Shown here one piece after another: positions 7,793 through 17,600 of a stretch of DNA of 24,774 nucleotides. Numbering within the stretch: the stretch's first letter is position 1; each line of letters begins with the position of its first letter. The translations under genes were made by a program, and so were the position numbers. The stretch comes from CAVZLD01 sp964522605 (GTDB taxonomy: Bacteria; Planctomycetota; Planctomycetia; Pirellulales; Pirellulaceae): the NCBI GenBank assembly GCA_964522605.1, contig CAZFWV010000067.1, positions 1 to 24,774 on the forward strand, read 5' to 3'. The notes under the pieces are model-generated. The model was not told the origin of the DNA. It searched no databases and saw only the letters and a list, made by a program, of their open reading frames with translations.

Positions 7793-9082
7793 ATGATCGA
7801 TGGAATTCCTGCAAGATCGCCAGCGCCGTTGAGTCGTCGGGCGCGGCTGGTCGTACTGACGGCGGCTTTCTCCGGGCTTGTGTTTGACGGCGTGGAACTG
7901 GGATTGATGCCCGTCGCTTCGCTGTCGGTTTCCCGTAGTCTGCTTGGAGTCGATTACACGCCGACGCTTGGTGGGGACTGGTTCGCGCGGTTTACTGCCG
8001 CGCTGATGCTTGGGGCAGCGTTGGGTGGAATCGTGCTGGGCAACCTGGGCGATCGGATCGGCCGCACTCGCGCGATGGGGGCCAGCGTTCTGTTTTACTC
8101 GCTGTTCGCCGGGTTGGGCGCCTTCGTGCAGACGCAGGAGCAAATGCTGGTGCTCCGTTTCTTCGTCGGCCTGGGAGTTGGTGGGATGTGGCCCAACGGA
8201 GTCGTGTTGGTTTCGGAGTGTTGGCCCAATGTATCGCGGCCGCTCGTCGCGGGGATCATGGGCGCGGGAATCAATGTCGGCGTGCTACTGCTGTCGCAGA
8301 TTACTCGGATCTGGCCCATCACACCTGAATCATGGCGGTGGGTTTTTCAACTCGCGGCCATCCCAGCCGTTCTCGGAATTCTCATTCTGACAATGGTTCC
8401 CGAGTCACCGCGATGGCTCGCTGCACGGGACCAGGAGCGTGATCACTCGGGGCCGGCCCGGCATCCGCGTCGGCCACGAAACGAGTTGTTGCGGCCGCCC
8501 CTCTTGCAGCGCACGGTCATCGGAATCGTCTTGGCTTCGATTCCACTGGTCGGCGCTTGGGCTGCGAGCAAGTGGATGATTCCCTGGGCCGACAAGGTCT
8601 CGGCCGGCATCGAAGATGGGTATAAAGCGGTCACCCAAGGCTGGTGGGCGTTGGGCGCCACGCTGGGCAGCTTCTGTGGTGCGCCCATTGCCAGCCGACT
8701 GGGGCGGCGCAAATCCTATTTCCTGATCAGTCTCGGCGCGACTGTCTTGACGATCAGCATGTTTCAGTTGACCGCACCCCTGCAGCGATCGTTCCTACCG
8801 ATCGTCTTTTCTCAAGGATTCGTGGCGACACTCTTCTTTGGTTGGCTTCCGTTGTATCTGCCAGAGTTATTTCCCACGCGCGTTCGCGCTGCAGGAGCAG
8901 GCATTTCGATGAACACCGGTCGGTTCGCCACGGCAGTAGGCGTCCTGATTGCCGGCATCTTGTTCACATCACTCGGCGGCAGCTATCCGGTGATTGGCAC
9001 CTTTGGTTCCTTGATCTACGCCCTCGGCATGATTGCCGTCTGGTGGGCGCCCCAAACGGATGCGTTGGAGCTGGAGGACTAG
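7793..9082 (+). CDS. MFS transporter, sugar/aromatic-acid porter type
   Basis: A 429-residue inner-membrane transporter with about 12 hydrophobic segments. Segment 1 contains an Asp (FDGVELGLMP, Asp32), as in the proton-coupled aromatic-acid and sugar porter groups. The MFS motif A appears at about 83-91 (GNLGDRIGR) after segment 2, and its degenerate second copy ASRLGRRKS follows in the second half. VPESPRWL sits at the end of segment 6, a sugar-porter signature. The central cytoplasmic loop (about 215-245) is rich in Arg and His. SRLGRRKSYFL and LPLYLPELFPTRVRAAG match the second-half conserved blocks of the SP/AAHS families. The transported compound cannot be predicted. The start ATG at 7793 has a weak binding site; the next gene is separated by more than 500 bp, so it is probably the end of its transcript. 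Confidence 0.88.
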   Translation: MIDGIPARSPAPLSRRARLVVLTAAFSGLVFDGVELGLMPVASLSVSRSLLGVDYTPTLGGDWFARFTAALMLGAALGGIVLGNLGDRIGRTRAMGASVLFYSLFAGLGAFVQTQEQMLVLRFFVGLGVGGMWPNGVVLVSECWPNVSRPLVAGIMGAGINVGVLLLSQITRIWPITPESWRWVFQLAAIPAVLGILILTMVPESPRWLAARDQERDHSGPARHPRRPRNELLRPPLLQRTVIGIVLASIPLVGAWAASKWMIPWADKVSAGIEDGYKAVTQGWWALGATLGSFCGAPIASRLGRRKSYFLISLGATVLTISMFQLTAPLQRSFLPIVFSQGFVATLFFGWLPLYLPELFPTRVRAAGAGISMNTGRFATAVGVLIAGILFTSLGGSYPVIGTFGSLIYALGMIAVWWAPQTDALELED

Positions 9083-9615
9083 CCGCCTGGGGCATCGTCC
9101 GGGTGGCTAAGCACAAGTCGAGCGGGACCAAAGATCAAAGAGGAACCGCGGATTGAACGGATCAAACGGATGTCCGCGGATCGGTCTGTGCCGATCCGTC
9201 CCCTCCGTCGAATCCGTGGTTTCTTCTCTTCCTAAAGTCGAACGTGAACGCGCTTTCCTCTCGCTCGTGAATTGATTTGACTACCGTTGCCTCAACCGCC
9301 TCATCGGGGCCGTGCGGGATTTCGATCGGGCTTAACTCGGCGTTTTTCCGCGTCTCTCCGCGGCCATTTCCCCTGCATCTGCCCCCGGTTTGTCCGTAAC
9401 AACGAAGGTTTATCGAACATGCTTCCAGCCGTAGTCCTCCCGACTCCGCACTCGCGCGACGCGTGCTCGACCGTTGGTTCCCGCGTGGATGCGCTGTAGG
9501 ATGAAACCCGCGTGGGCATCAAGGACTTTGCGAGTCGACAAGACCAAGCTCTTCGAGACTCTCCGGGCGGGATCGATCCAACAAAGCACGAAAACAGATC
9601 AAGAGGTTTCCAAAC
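9083..9615. other. Non-coding spacer with palindromic repeats
   Basis: A 533-bp spacer between the MFS and DUF6807 genes. It holds a hairpin element at 9144-9221 and a segment at about 9331-9367 (CTCGGCGTTTTTCCGCGTC, then TCTCCGCGGCC). I recognise the second from memory as a dispersed repeat type found in many bacteria, where it gives spurious proteins rich in Arg and Lys. The remaining sequence, 9400-9600, has no credible gene. The DUF6807 binding site AAGAGG lies at about 9600-9606. Confidence 0.65.
9144..9221. repeat. Imperfect palindrome with inner hairpin
   Basis: Left arm 9144-9161 (AACCGCGGATTGAACGGA) pairs with right arm 9204-9221 at 15 of 18 positions. Inside is a perfect 8-bp stem, CGGATCGG (9177-9184) with CCGATCCG (9191-9198), around a 6-nt loop. 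The AACCGCGGATT type of end is, from memory, seen in dispersed repeats of several phyla. Confidence 0.65.
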
Positions 9616-10608
9616 ATGGGACGCAGCACGACCCGAGAATGGTTCGTCGTTTTCCTGAGATGGAGTCTGTTGGGAAGTGTGCTGGCTTCGACCACTTTGG
9701 CAGCCGAACCGAAACCGGTCGATTTTGTGCGCGAGGCGGGTCGAGTCGTAATTCGAGTCGCCGAACGACCGGTCGCTACGTACGTGTACGACGACCCCAA
9801 GATTCCTCGCCCGTACTTCGCCAATGTGTGCGCACCAGGCGGGATTCAAGTCACCCGAAACCATCCTCCCATCGCGGGTCGCGATATCGACGATCACGCG
9901 GACTTTCATCCGGGCATCTGGATGGCGTTTGGGGACTTGCGTGGAGCGGATCACTGGCGACTGAAGGCTCGCGTCAAGCACGCGCGGTTCGAACAAGAAC
10001 CAGAAGATGGCCCCGAGGGCGGATCGTTCGCCGTGATCAATCATTACTTCAGTGAAGGTGACGACCCGCAAACGATCTGTCAGGAATTGTGTCGGATAAC
10101 TCTTTGGATTCGTCCTGCCGGGTACCTGCTTACGTGGGATTCCACCTTTTCGTCGGAACGAGAATTCTATTTCGGCGATCAGGAAGAGATGGGATTGGGC
10201 GTTCGTGTGGCGACTGCGATTCGCGTGTCGGGTCCCAAAAATGGAATTGCTGCTGGTAACGGCAAGATGCTTGATGCGGCCGGTCGAATCGGTGAAGACC
10301 AGATCTGGGGCCAGTCATCGGATTGGTGCGACTATCAAGGAATGCTGCAGAATCAGCGTATCGGGATCGCGATCTTCTGTCATCCCGACAATTTTCGCCC
10401 AAGTTGGTTTCACGCACGCGACTATGGATTGTTGGTCGCGAATCCATTTGGTCGAAAGGCCTTTCGCCAGGGTGATTCCAGTCGAGTCGTCGTTGCTCCG
10501 GAACAGTCTTTGCGGTTGCGCTACGGAGTGTTGCTGCATGCGTCAGCCGGTGACGAGTCTACGGATTTGGCGAACGCCTATGCGGACTACGTGCGACTGG
10601 CAGATTGA
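9616..10608 (+). CDS. Secreted DUF6807 (PmoA-like) protein
   Basis: A 330-residue protein resembling the DUF6807 family, labelled 'methane oxygenase PmoA' in databases although the family has no shown methane role. Residues about 10-30 form a signal peptide (hydrophobic WSLLGSVLAST core, likely cleavage after LAA), so it should reach the periplasm or beyond. Family-like features include VYDDPKIPRPYFANV, DDHADFHPGIWMAFGDL (His94 and His98), and the aromatic-rich SSDWCDYQG followed by IAIFCHPDNFR-type strands. The all-beta composition suggests a beta-sandwich. In planctomycetes such proteins often sit near sugar-utilisation or oxidoreductase genes; none is adjacent here. The start has a good AAGAGG about 9 nt upstream. 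No catalytic reaction can be assigned. Confidence 0.82.
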   Translation: MGRSTTREWFVVFLRWSLLGSVLASTTLAAEPKPVDFVREAGRVVIRVAERPVATYVYDDPKIPRPYFANVCAPGGIQVTRNHPPIAGRDIDDHADFHPGIWMAFGDLRGADHWRLKARVKHARFEQEPEDGPEGGSFAVINHYFSEGDDPQTICQELCRITLWIRPAGYLLTWDSTFSSEREFYFGDQEEMGLGVRVATAIRVSGPKNGIAAGNGKMLDAAGRIGEDQIWGQSSDWCDYQGMLQNQRIGIAIFCHPDNFRPSWFHARDYGLLVANPFGRKAFRQGDSSRVVVAPEQSLRLRYGVLLHASAGDESTDLANAYADYVRLAD

Positions 10609-10716
10609 GCGCGCTGCCTGAATGGGCTCTCGCCGGAAAGGCCGCGGATCGAGAAGACTTATCCCTCCGTGCTGGTTCCGGTGAGTCGTGATTCATCCCC
10701 CATCGGCGGCAAGATT

Positions 10717-11754
10717 TCAATCGGCGCCCAACCGGCTTAACTGCTCGGCCGTTGCCTTTGTCATGAACTCCGCATAGGCATCCCGGTCGCGGATTTCAAA
10801 TTGCATCACAGTATGAGTCGCAGCATCAGATCGATCGTTGGTTTGGTCGACGATGACGCCATCGTCCTGGATCTGAATCTTGATGGGACGGAAGCCGAAC
10901 ACGGCGTTCTCTGTCTTGTCGACAGGCCAGGTCAGTACTTCGAAGATCGTTGTGCACCACAAGTTTCGGTGGCCGGCGAGCAATTGCTCTCGCTGTTGGG
11001 GATTCACGGGCTGAGTCAGGAAGCTAAGGGGATCGACTTCGGGTTTTTGCAGCGCATAGACGAAGTACTGCATCAGTGGGGGTGAAACATTTTGCAGCAG
11101 ATCGCGGTGTGAGGCTTTCCAGTAGGAAGCGTGGCCGTGGTTTTGCCACGCGCCGCCATCGAAACAGGGTACCCACCAGATCGGCAGGTTGGAACGCATG
11201 AGGCCAACGTACGCATGGAGATCCAATCCGACATTGTATTCGCGGAACGTTGGATTGGACGCTTCGCCAATGAAAATGAGCAATCTGCTGATCTTGCGAT
11301 GACACAACTCGGGTTCACGATTCAACGCGGCGGCGACATCGCGTACGCTGCCCACGGTGGCGATCTGAATCGGTTCCGGCGAATCACGCAGCGTTTGCAG
11401 GATCAACTGGACGCCTTGCTGATACGCCTCCGGCTGGTTCAGGGATTGGTCGCCCGGATGAGTCAGTGGTTGTGCCAAGCCGATGGCCGTTGGAACTCGG
11501 CGACCGGTGATCTGCATGATCTGAGCAATCGGGATCGAACCAGGCCGCTGCTGCTGTCTCTTCCCCTGATCCAGGATGATCGCCCGTAAATCGAGCTTCG
11601 GAAGACTGAAGATCGTTGCCAAGTCGAAATGATCGTCTGGATCTTCATGCGGATGAAAGAGGTCTGTGCAGTAGATCACCGGAACAGAACCGCATGCAGC
11701 GGTGGAAATCGACAAACCAATCAAGAGAGCAGCAAACAGGACTCGGGAATTCAT
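10717..11754 (-). CDS. Secreted nucleoside-hydrolase-like protein
   Basis: A 345-residue protein with the inosine/uridine nucleoside hydrolase fold pattern. The N-terminal metal-binding motif is altered to TDLFHPHEDPDDHFD (Asp31, Asp38, Asp40, Asp41 and Asp44), compared with the usual DxDxGxDD. GSVRDVAAALNREPEL matches the family's 'G.LTNLA.AL...P' stretch, and EYNVGLDLHAY matches the 'E.N...D..A' block. The first 20 residues form a signal sequence ending TAAC, a near-lipobox, so it may be a lipoprotein with Cys21 acylated. Known members cleave the N-glycosidic bond of nucleosides; the altered motif and export mean the substrate here is open. Its ATG overlaps the stop of the upstream glycosyltransferase by 4 nt (ATGA, 11751-11754), indicating translational coupling. 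Confidence 0.8.
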   Translation of the reverse strand: MNSRVLFAALLIGLSISTAACGSVPVIYCTDLFHPHEDPDDHFDLATIFSLPKLDLRAIILDQGKRQQQRPGSIPIAQIMQITGRRVPTAIGLAQPLTHPGDQSLNQPEAYQQGVQLILQTLRDSPEPIQIATVGSVRDVAAALNREPELCHRKISRLLIFIGEASNPTFREYNVGLDLHAYVGLMRSNLPIWWVPCFDGGAWQNHGHASYWKASHRDLLQNVSPPLMQYFVYALQKPEVDPLSFLTQPVNPQQREQLLAGHRNLWCTTIFEVLTWPVDKTENAVFGFRPIKIQIQDDGVIVDQTNDRSDAATHTVMQFEIRDRDAYAEFMTKATAEQLSRLGAD

Positions 11755-12827
11755 CGTCTTGCCTCATGGTACTTCTTTGCCAGAGCTGCATGATCGGCTA
11801 AGAGTTCGTCCAGCTTGGATGTAATCGCGCGATGATCTCCCGGATTGTACTGCTGCAGGCGGTGTTCGAAATCCGGCAGGCGGTACAGAAAATACCCGAT
11901 CGCTTCCGGCCCAGCTTCGTCGATGCTCATCCCGTAGCCCAGCTGGTTCAATTGAAAGCCGTTCAGTTGTTGCTCGAATTGGCCCTGCATCGGTAACGCT
12001 AGGTATGGTTTACGCAAATACAACGCCTCGCTCAGTAGCGTAAATCCAGCCGTGCCGATGACCGCTCGCGCACTCGCAAGATCGTCCAGGAATCCATCGC
12101 GACTGAAAGGGCGAAAATGCAATCCGCCATCCAACTCGTCACGATCGTAGCCGTAAACGCGGAATTGCTCCCGGTCGAACCGACGCAGCTCCGCCAATAG
12201 CGATTCAAATCCACTCGTGACGTAAACCAGAATGTGATCGCCTCGGCGTGGCTGAAGCTCCAACACTTCGCGGCGAAGAATAGGGGGGAAGAGAAAAGAA
12301 CGATCGTTGGTTGTCTTCCCGAAGAAGAACGTTGTAATCAGCGATACATCAGGCCGAGGAACCATCGCGCGAATGATGTTTTTCGTTACGCGACTTTCCA
12401 GCTTCAGGTCCTCCGGGCAGTCGTAAACCATGTACCGCATGCGGTGTTGATTGTCGATGGAGATCAGGGGCAGATCGTAATGATTCGCCAAGTAGGCGGT
12501 CATCGGCTCGAAATCGGTGATCACAGCGTCCGGCTGAAACTGTTTGAACAGTCTCTCGCGCAGTTCATTGAGTCGTTTGTGACCTTCGGACAGTCGCTTC
12601 AGGTTCTCGGTGAACGTCTTTACGACGGATACCTTGTTGTCTTCGCTGGCAATGCAGAGTCCTTCGATTTCCAGCACGCGGAAATCTTTCTGCAGATTTC
12701 GGTAGCCTCGGTCATAACTGGCCAGCCACAGGTCGTGACCCTGATCGCGCAAGTGAGTCGCCATTTCGCGCGCCCGAGAGGAATGGCCCGAACCCTCTCC
12801 CGACACCCCGTACACAACCTTCGCCAT
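11751..12827 (-). CDS. MurG-like GT-B glycosyltransferase family protein
   Basis: A 358-residue cytoplasmic protein resembling the small glycosyltransferase family built on the MurG/GT28 fold (MJ1255-type). The N-terminus has YGVSGEGSGHSSRAREMA, a glycine-rich acceptor-binding loop. DAVITDFEPMTAYLA and PLISIDNQHRMRY follow in the N-domain. The C-domain has LVYVTSGFESLLAELR, then AVIGTAGFTLLSEALYLRKPYLALPMQGQFEQQLNGFQLNQLGYG, the GT28 nucleotide-sugar binding region. No signal peptide is seen. The likely role is adding sugars to a lipid or polymer in the cytoplasm, but donor and acceptor are unknown. GAGGA about 8 nt before the ATG gives a good start. The following nucleoside-hydrolase gene overlaps it by ATGA, so both are made together. 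Confidence 0.85.
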   Translation of the reverse strand: MAKVVYGVSGEGSGHSSRAREMATHLRDQGHDLWLASYDRGYRNLQKDFRVLEIEGLCIASEDNKVSVVKTFTENLKRLSEGHKRLNELRERLFKQFQPDAVITDFEPMTAYLANHYDLPLISIDNQHRMRYMVYDCPEDLKLESRVTKNIIRAMVPRPDVSLITTFFFGKTTNDRSFLFPPILRREVLELQPRRGDHILVYVTSGFESLLAELRRFDREQFRVYGYDRDELDGGLHFRPFSRDGFLDDLASARAVIGTAGFTLLSEALYLRKPYLALPMQGQFEQQLNGFQLNQLGYGMSIDEAGPEAIGYFLYRLPDFEHRLQQYNPGDHRAITSKLDELLADHAALAKKYHEARR

Positions 12828-13118
12828 GGCAAATCCTCACGCGATTGAACGGCCAGTGAGCTGCGTGGATGAAGAATGACTCGGCTGCCATTATGGGCGC
12901 CCTTCAGAACCGCGGGGCCCTGACCGACGGGTGGCGCGGCTCGAATTCTTCCACCAGCATGATTTTTGTTCCAGCCGAGGGGGCCAATCGACCGAGAGAT
13001 AGGCTGTTTGGGGTGAGTTTGCTGATTGTCCGGATTCTTCGGCCGCCTGACCCGCATCCCCAGCGGGCGGTTGTTGGTTTGCCGGCTTTAGGGTGTTTGG
13101 AAAAGGGAGGTTCTTTAC

Positions 13119-14570
13119 GTGGCAACATGGACCAGCAACCCGCTCTTCCCAATCGCCTGCTGCCTCTTGCTTCTCGCCTCCCCAACCCCAGGACAGGCAT
13201 CGCGTCCGGCTGCCGCAACGCGGGGACAGGCATCGCAGGCGGGTCCACGGCCGGGGGGTATGTATCGCGGCCGGTCGATTGGGTTTGTGCCGATCCATGA
13301 ACGCGTGCACGAAGCGGAAATCCCCCCATCTGGTAGGGTGAAGGCGGGGTCGCCGGCGAACGACCTCGTGGTCGAGGGTCCAGCACAAGCGTCGTACCAC
13401 GAGTCTGTGGAGCAGCTGATCGGAGGCGAGCCCGACCTGGGCTACGGCGTGACTTGCGATGGTGGGTGGGCACCGGATTCTGGGGTCTTCATGTCCGAGT
13501 CGGTAGCTGCCGTCCCGCTCGTCTGGGGCCGGGCGGACTATTTGCTCTGGTGGACGCGCGGGATGTCGGCCCCTTCCCTCGCGACGACTAGCACCGAAGG
13601 CACTCCGCAAGAACGGGCGGGAATTCTCGGCGACCCAGACACGTCCGTGCTTTTCGGCGCGACCGGCCTGAACGATGAATCGCGGTCGGGCGGTCGGATG
13701 ACGATTGGTCGCTGGTTTGATCCGACATTCGCTCACGGTTTTGACATTACCTACCTTTGGCTTGCGGAAGGCTCTGACGATTTCATGGACTCAGGGGAAG
13801 ATCGGTTGATCCTTGCCCGTCCCTTCCTCAACCTGCAGGCGGACGCGGAGGACTCACGGCTGATCGTCTTTCCCGATGTGGTAGACGGAACGCTCACAAT
13901 TCGCACGGCCACCGATTTCCAGTCGTGGGAGGCTGTATTTCGACACAGTGTGGCCCGCTGGGCGGACGTCCAGACCGACTATTCGTTTGGCTATCGATAT
14001 GCGGCGTTGGAGGATTACGTCCGAATCGATGAAGCGACCGTATCCCTCGGGGGTCCTACGGTCGACTCCACGTTTGACCTCTTTGACCAGGTTGGCTCCA
14101 GGAATCGATTTCACGGGGGTCAGCTCGGCATCCGTATTCTCCGACACACGGACGCGATCTGGTCGATCGAGCTAAACGGAAAGGTTGCTCTCGGTGCTAC
14201 GACTTCGACGCTTGTGCTTGAAGGCGAAACGGTGGCGACGTCGGCGGACGGGCAATCGAACACTACCGATTCCGGGCTGCTCGTCCAATCGACGAACCGC
14301 GGCACTTACGAAGATGACACGTTCAGCACTCTGTCGGAGATCGGAGTTACGCTGCGACGCCAGTTTGGTTGTGGGCTTGCCGCGCGGTTTGGCTATAGCT
14401 TCCTCTATTGGAGCGATGTGCTTCGCGCGGGCGAGCAGTTTGATCTTTCGATCAATACGTCGCAGATTCCCCCAGGAACGCTCGAAGGCGAACCGCGCCC
14501 CGCAGTGCCTCTGGATACAGCCGGCTTCTGGGCACAAGGCATGCACTTCGGCCTTGATTATCGATACTGA
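13119..14570 (+). CDS. BBP7 family outer-membrane beta-barrel protein
   Basis: A 483-residue protein of the planctomycete BBP7 family. A signal peptide spans about residues 8-27 (hydrophobic ACCLLLLASP core, cleavage near GQA). A Pro/Gly/Ala-rich stretch follows, and then the barrel region opens with VWGRADYLLWWTRGM, the family's characteristic start. Alternating hydrophobic strands such as GGRMTIGRWFD, GFDITYLWLAE, VQTDYSFGYRYAALED and FHGGQLGIRILRH follow. The C-terminus FWAQGMHFGLDYRY ends in an aromatic, as in outer-membrane barrels. The GTG start is supported by GGGAGG at 13105-13110. Just after the signal peptide, two copies of GGACAGGCATCGC (13191-13203, 13224-13236) encode GQAS twice at an 11-residue spacing; this core also occurs in a palindromic repeat elsewhere in the window. 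Exact cargo unknown. Confidence 0.9.
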   Translation: MATWTSNPLFPIACCLLLLASPTPGQASRPAAATRGQASQAGPRPGGMYRGRSIGFVPIHERVHEAEIPPSGRVKAGSPANDLVVEGPAQASYHESVEQLIGGEPDLGYGVTCDGGWAPDSGVFMSESVAAVPLVWGRADYLLWWTRGMSAPSLATTSTEGTPQERAGILGDPDTSVLFGATGLNDESRSGGRMTIGRWFDPTFAHGFDITYLWLAEGSDDFMDSGEDRLILARPFLNLQADAEDSRLIVFPDVVDGTLTIRTATDFQSWEAVFRHSVARWADVQTDYSFGYRYAALEDYVRIDEATVSLGGPTVDSTFDLFDQVGSRNRFHGGQLGIRILRHTDAIWSIELNGKVALGATTSTLVLEGETVATSADGQSNTTDSGLLVQSTNRGTYEDDTFSTLSEIGVTLRRQFGCGLAARFGYSFLYWSDVLRAGEQFDLSINTSQIPPGTLEGEPRPAVPLDTAGFWAQGMHFGLDYRY

Positions 14571-14630
14571 GCCAAGCCGAGTTTACGCTGTTCCCCTGCA
14601 GTGTTCGGTCACGAGCACGCGTCTCAGTCG

Positions 14631-17600
14631 TCAAAGCCAGAGATCATCCTCGAAGAAGGCCTGATCAATCCACTGTGGATCGAGTAAATCCGAATTCATC
14701 TCATCCGAATCAGGTTCTTGCTCGGCCGCATCGACGAATCCAGTCGCTGCCGTTCCATTGGGCAAGCCATCGGCAGGCTGAACCTGCAGCGTGACGACCA
14801 CCGGACTCGTCTGAGAGAATCCATCGGAGACGCGGTACGTGAACGAATCGTCTCCCGTGAAGTCTGCTTCGGGAGTGTAGACAAACGAGCCATTCGGACG
14901 CAGGCTAAACGTCCCGTGGTTTGGCGAAGTGATCAGAGTGGCCATGAGCGGATCGTCGTCCGAATCCACATCATTGGCCAGGACACCGGAGGTGATTGGG
15001 ACAATGAGTGGTTCGTTCTGAGCTGTTTCGTACTCGTCGTCGGTACCCGTCGGTGCACGATTTTCCGATGAGGCAGCTTCTTGGTCGACATTTCGAATCT
15101 CTTCCGCTAGAGCATCGTTGTTTGCGTCTTCTTCACCGATCGCGATCGTCTCGCGAAAGATGTTCGAAGGAGGCGTTGAGGAAGCAAAGAACCACGCGAT
15201 CGAAAGATACTCGGGCTTCAATCGTAGCTCCGCGAAATCATTGCCACCCCAGACCTGACCGCCGACAAGAACAAGATCGGAAATGTGATCATCCTCTGCT
15301 GTAGCACCGGGCACAGTGGTTGCTTCTGCACCATCCTGCATTGCATGAGCTTGCGACTTGGTTACCTGATAAGTTCCAGCGGGTAGATCATTGAAGCGAT
15401 ACCGCCCATCATTCAGCGTAATCGCAGTCTGCGTAATCGATTCGTCGGCATTGGTGGTGCCGGTCAGCGTAATCAGCACACCAGGAACGCCGGGTTCCTC
15501 CAGATCGTGCGTGCCGTCCTCGTTGAGATCAACATAAACGTATCCAGCAAGCGAGTTCATAGATGCATCGATCACCTCCACCGTAACCGTGCCTATGTCC
15601 GTCAATCCGTCGGAGTCTTCGATGGTGTAGGTGAAGGTGTCGGTACCGACATATCCGGTCGACACCGTGTACTGGATTTCACCGTCGACGATCGAAACTT
15701 GCCCCGCTGTGCCCTGGGTCACCGAGATCAATTGGAGCGTTTGCTGGCCATCCGGTTCGGTCGAGTCATTCACTAAGACATTAAATCGGTGAACAGTCTC
15801 GTCATTAAAGACCTCAAACGAATCATCGATCGCCTGCGGAGGATCGGCGACCGGATTCACCGTGACGGTGACCGTTGCGGGGGATGAATCCAGAATTCCA
15901 TCGGATACGACATAGGAGAACAGGTCACTGCCGAAGAAGTCTGCATCGGGTTCGTAGATGAGCGTTCCGTCGGCTTGCAGGTTCACCGTGCCGTGAGATG
16001 GCGGAGCCTCGAGACGGGCGGTGATGGAGTCTCCTTCAGTGTCTGAATCGTTGTTCAGCAAGCTGTCCACGGAAGTAACCGTCAGAACTCCATCTTCGTT
16101 CACCGAGTACGTGTCTGGCTCTGCGATTGGGGGATCATTGACGGGAGAGACGCTGAGCGAGACGGTGACGGCATCCGAGCTAGTGGTTGCATCGCGCGCT
16201 GCATAAGTAAACGCGTCGTTTCCGAAGTAATTTGACGCCGGTGTGTATCGAAAAGACCCATCCGCCTGGAATTGCACGGTGCCGTGCGTCGGATTCGTGA
16301 GCAGAACCGCCGTTAACGATTCTCCTTCGACGTCTAGATCGTTCTTCAGCACTCCGTCCGCCGCATTCACGATTAGCTCTGTGTCCTCGGTTGTTGCATA
16401 TGCGTCGGCTGTACCGATCGGTACGTCATTCACCGGATGAACTGTGATTGTCACTTCCGCAATGTTAGAAACGTCATCGCCCGCGCTTGCTTGATAACGG
16501 AAGCGGTCGGTTCCGTGAAAATTTGTTTGTGGCAGGTAGCTGAAGGAACCGTCAACCAAGAAAGTGATTTCACCGTGGCTCGGCGCCGAGATCATTAATG
16601 CGAGGAAGGGACCTGGCAGGTCATCCCCGTCGTTAGCCAGTACACCGTTGTTGGCAGACACATCCAGCAACGTGTCCTCATCAACTTCGTACGCATCTGC
16701 ATAGGCGGGGATCTTCCCTAGAACCTCAATCGTCACCTCTTCAGCAGTCGCGTTACCGGCCGTATCGCGCAGCAATACCTGAAAGTTTTGGGGGATCGCC
16801 TGTTCCGCAGTCGGTGTCCAGTTGATCAGCCCATTCGAATCGATCGTCATGCCCGTCGGAGCCCCCGCCAACACGTATTCCGTATCGGGCGACGTTTCTT
16901 CCTCGCTGTCGACGTCGTACGAAAACAGTTGTTCGACTCGTGCTTCAAGCAAAGGAATCGGATTCATGGGCGACGGAGGCTGGCTGTCGATTTGAAGGAC
17001 GAGTGGGCTGGAAGCGGCGCTTTCGACGCCCTGGAACCGTTGGACAGCCGTAATCTCGTGGCTGCCGTCCGGTACCGTCGTCTGGCCGTCTGTCGTCAAG
17101 ACAATCTCGCTTCCGTCAGCCATCGTGGAACCGATGAGTGTTCCGGACGCGAACAGGAGCACTTCACCCGTCGTGGCGATTCCAGTCAGCCGGAACTGGA
17201 GCACGGACGCGGACGAGTCATTGTTCAGGTTTGTGATGTCATCGTCGTCCGCTGCTCCGTGATCGCTTTCGGCGAGCAGGTCAATTGTCATGGGTGGCGG
17301 CAGCGTCGCCTCGCCAAAATCCAGATTCGAATACGTCTGGCCTACTTCGACCGTCAGCGAATAGTGATCTGCGGGCAGCGGGACGGTTTGAATCTTGTTC
17401 GCAGTTCGGGCGGCTCGAAGCGTAGTCAACCCGGCAGGGGCCTGCAGCACATAGTGCCCGGTTGCATCCGTGATGGCGGATCGCTCGCCATTGTTCCACT
17501 GTCCATCGTCGTTTGCGTCGATAAAGACACGCAGCCCTTCCAATCCCGGTTCTTCTGCGTCCGCGACGCCGTCCGCATCCAAATCCTCGAATTTGCGACC

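Noticed and set aside
9287..9499. 70-residue plus-strand frame in the spacer before DUF6807
   Set aside because: A translation of a dispersed repeat (Arg-rich, no homologue pattern).
9301..10071. 256-residue minus-strand frame across the DUF6807 5' end
   Set aside because: It runs through a dispersed repeat and antisense to a well-supported gene; the C-terminus is the usual Arg-rich translation of that repeat.
12891..13736. 281-residue minus-strand frame opposite the BBP7 start
   Set aside because: It overlaps the signal peptide and first strands of BBP7, is Arg/Pro-rich, and lacks a binding site.
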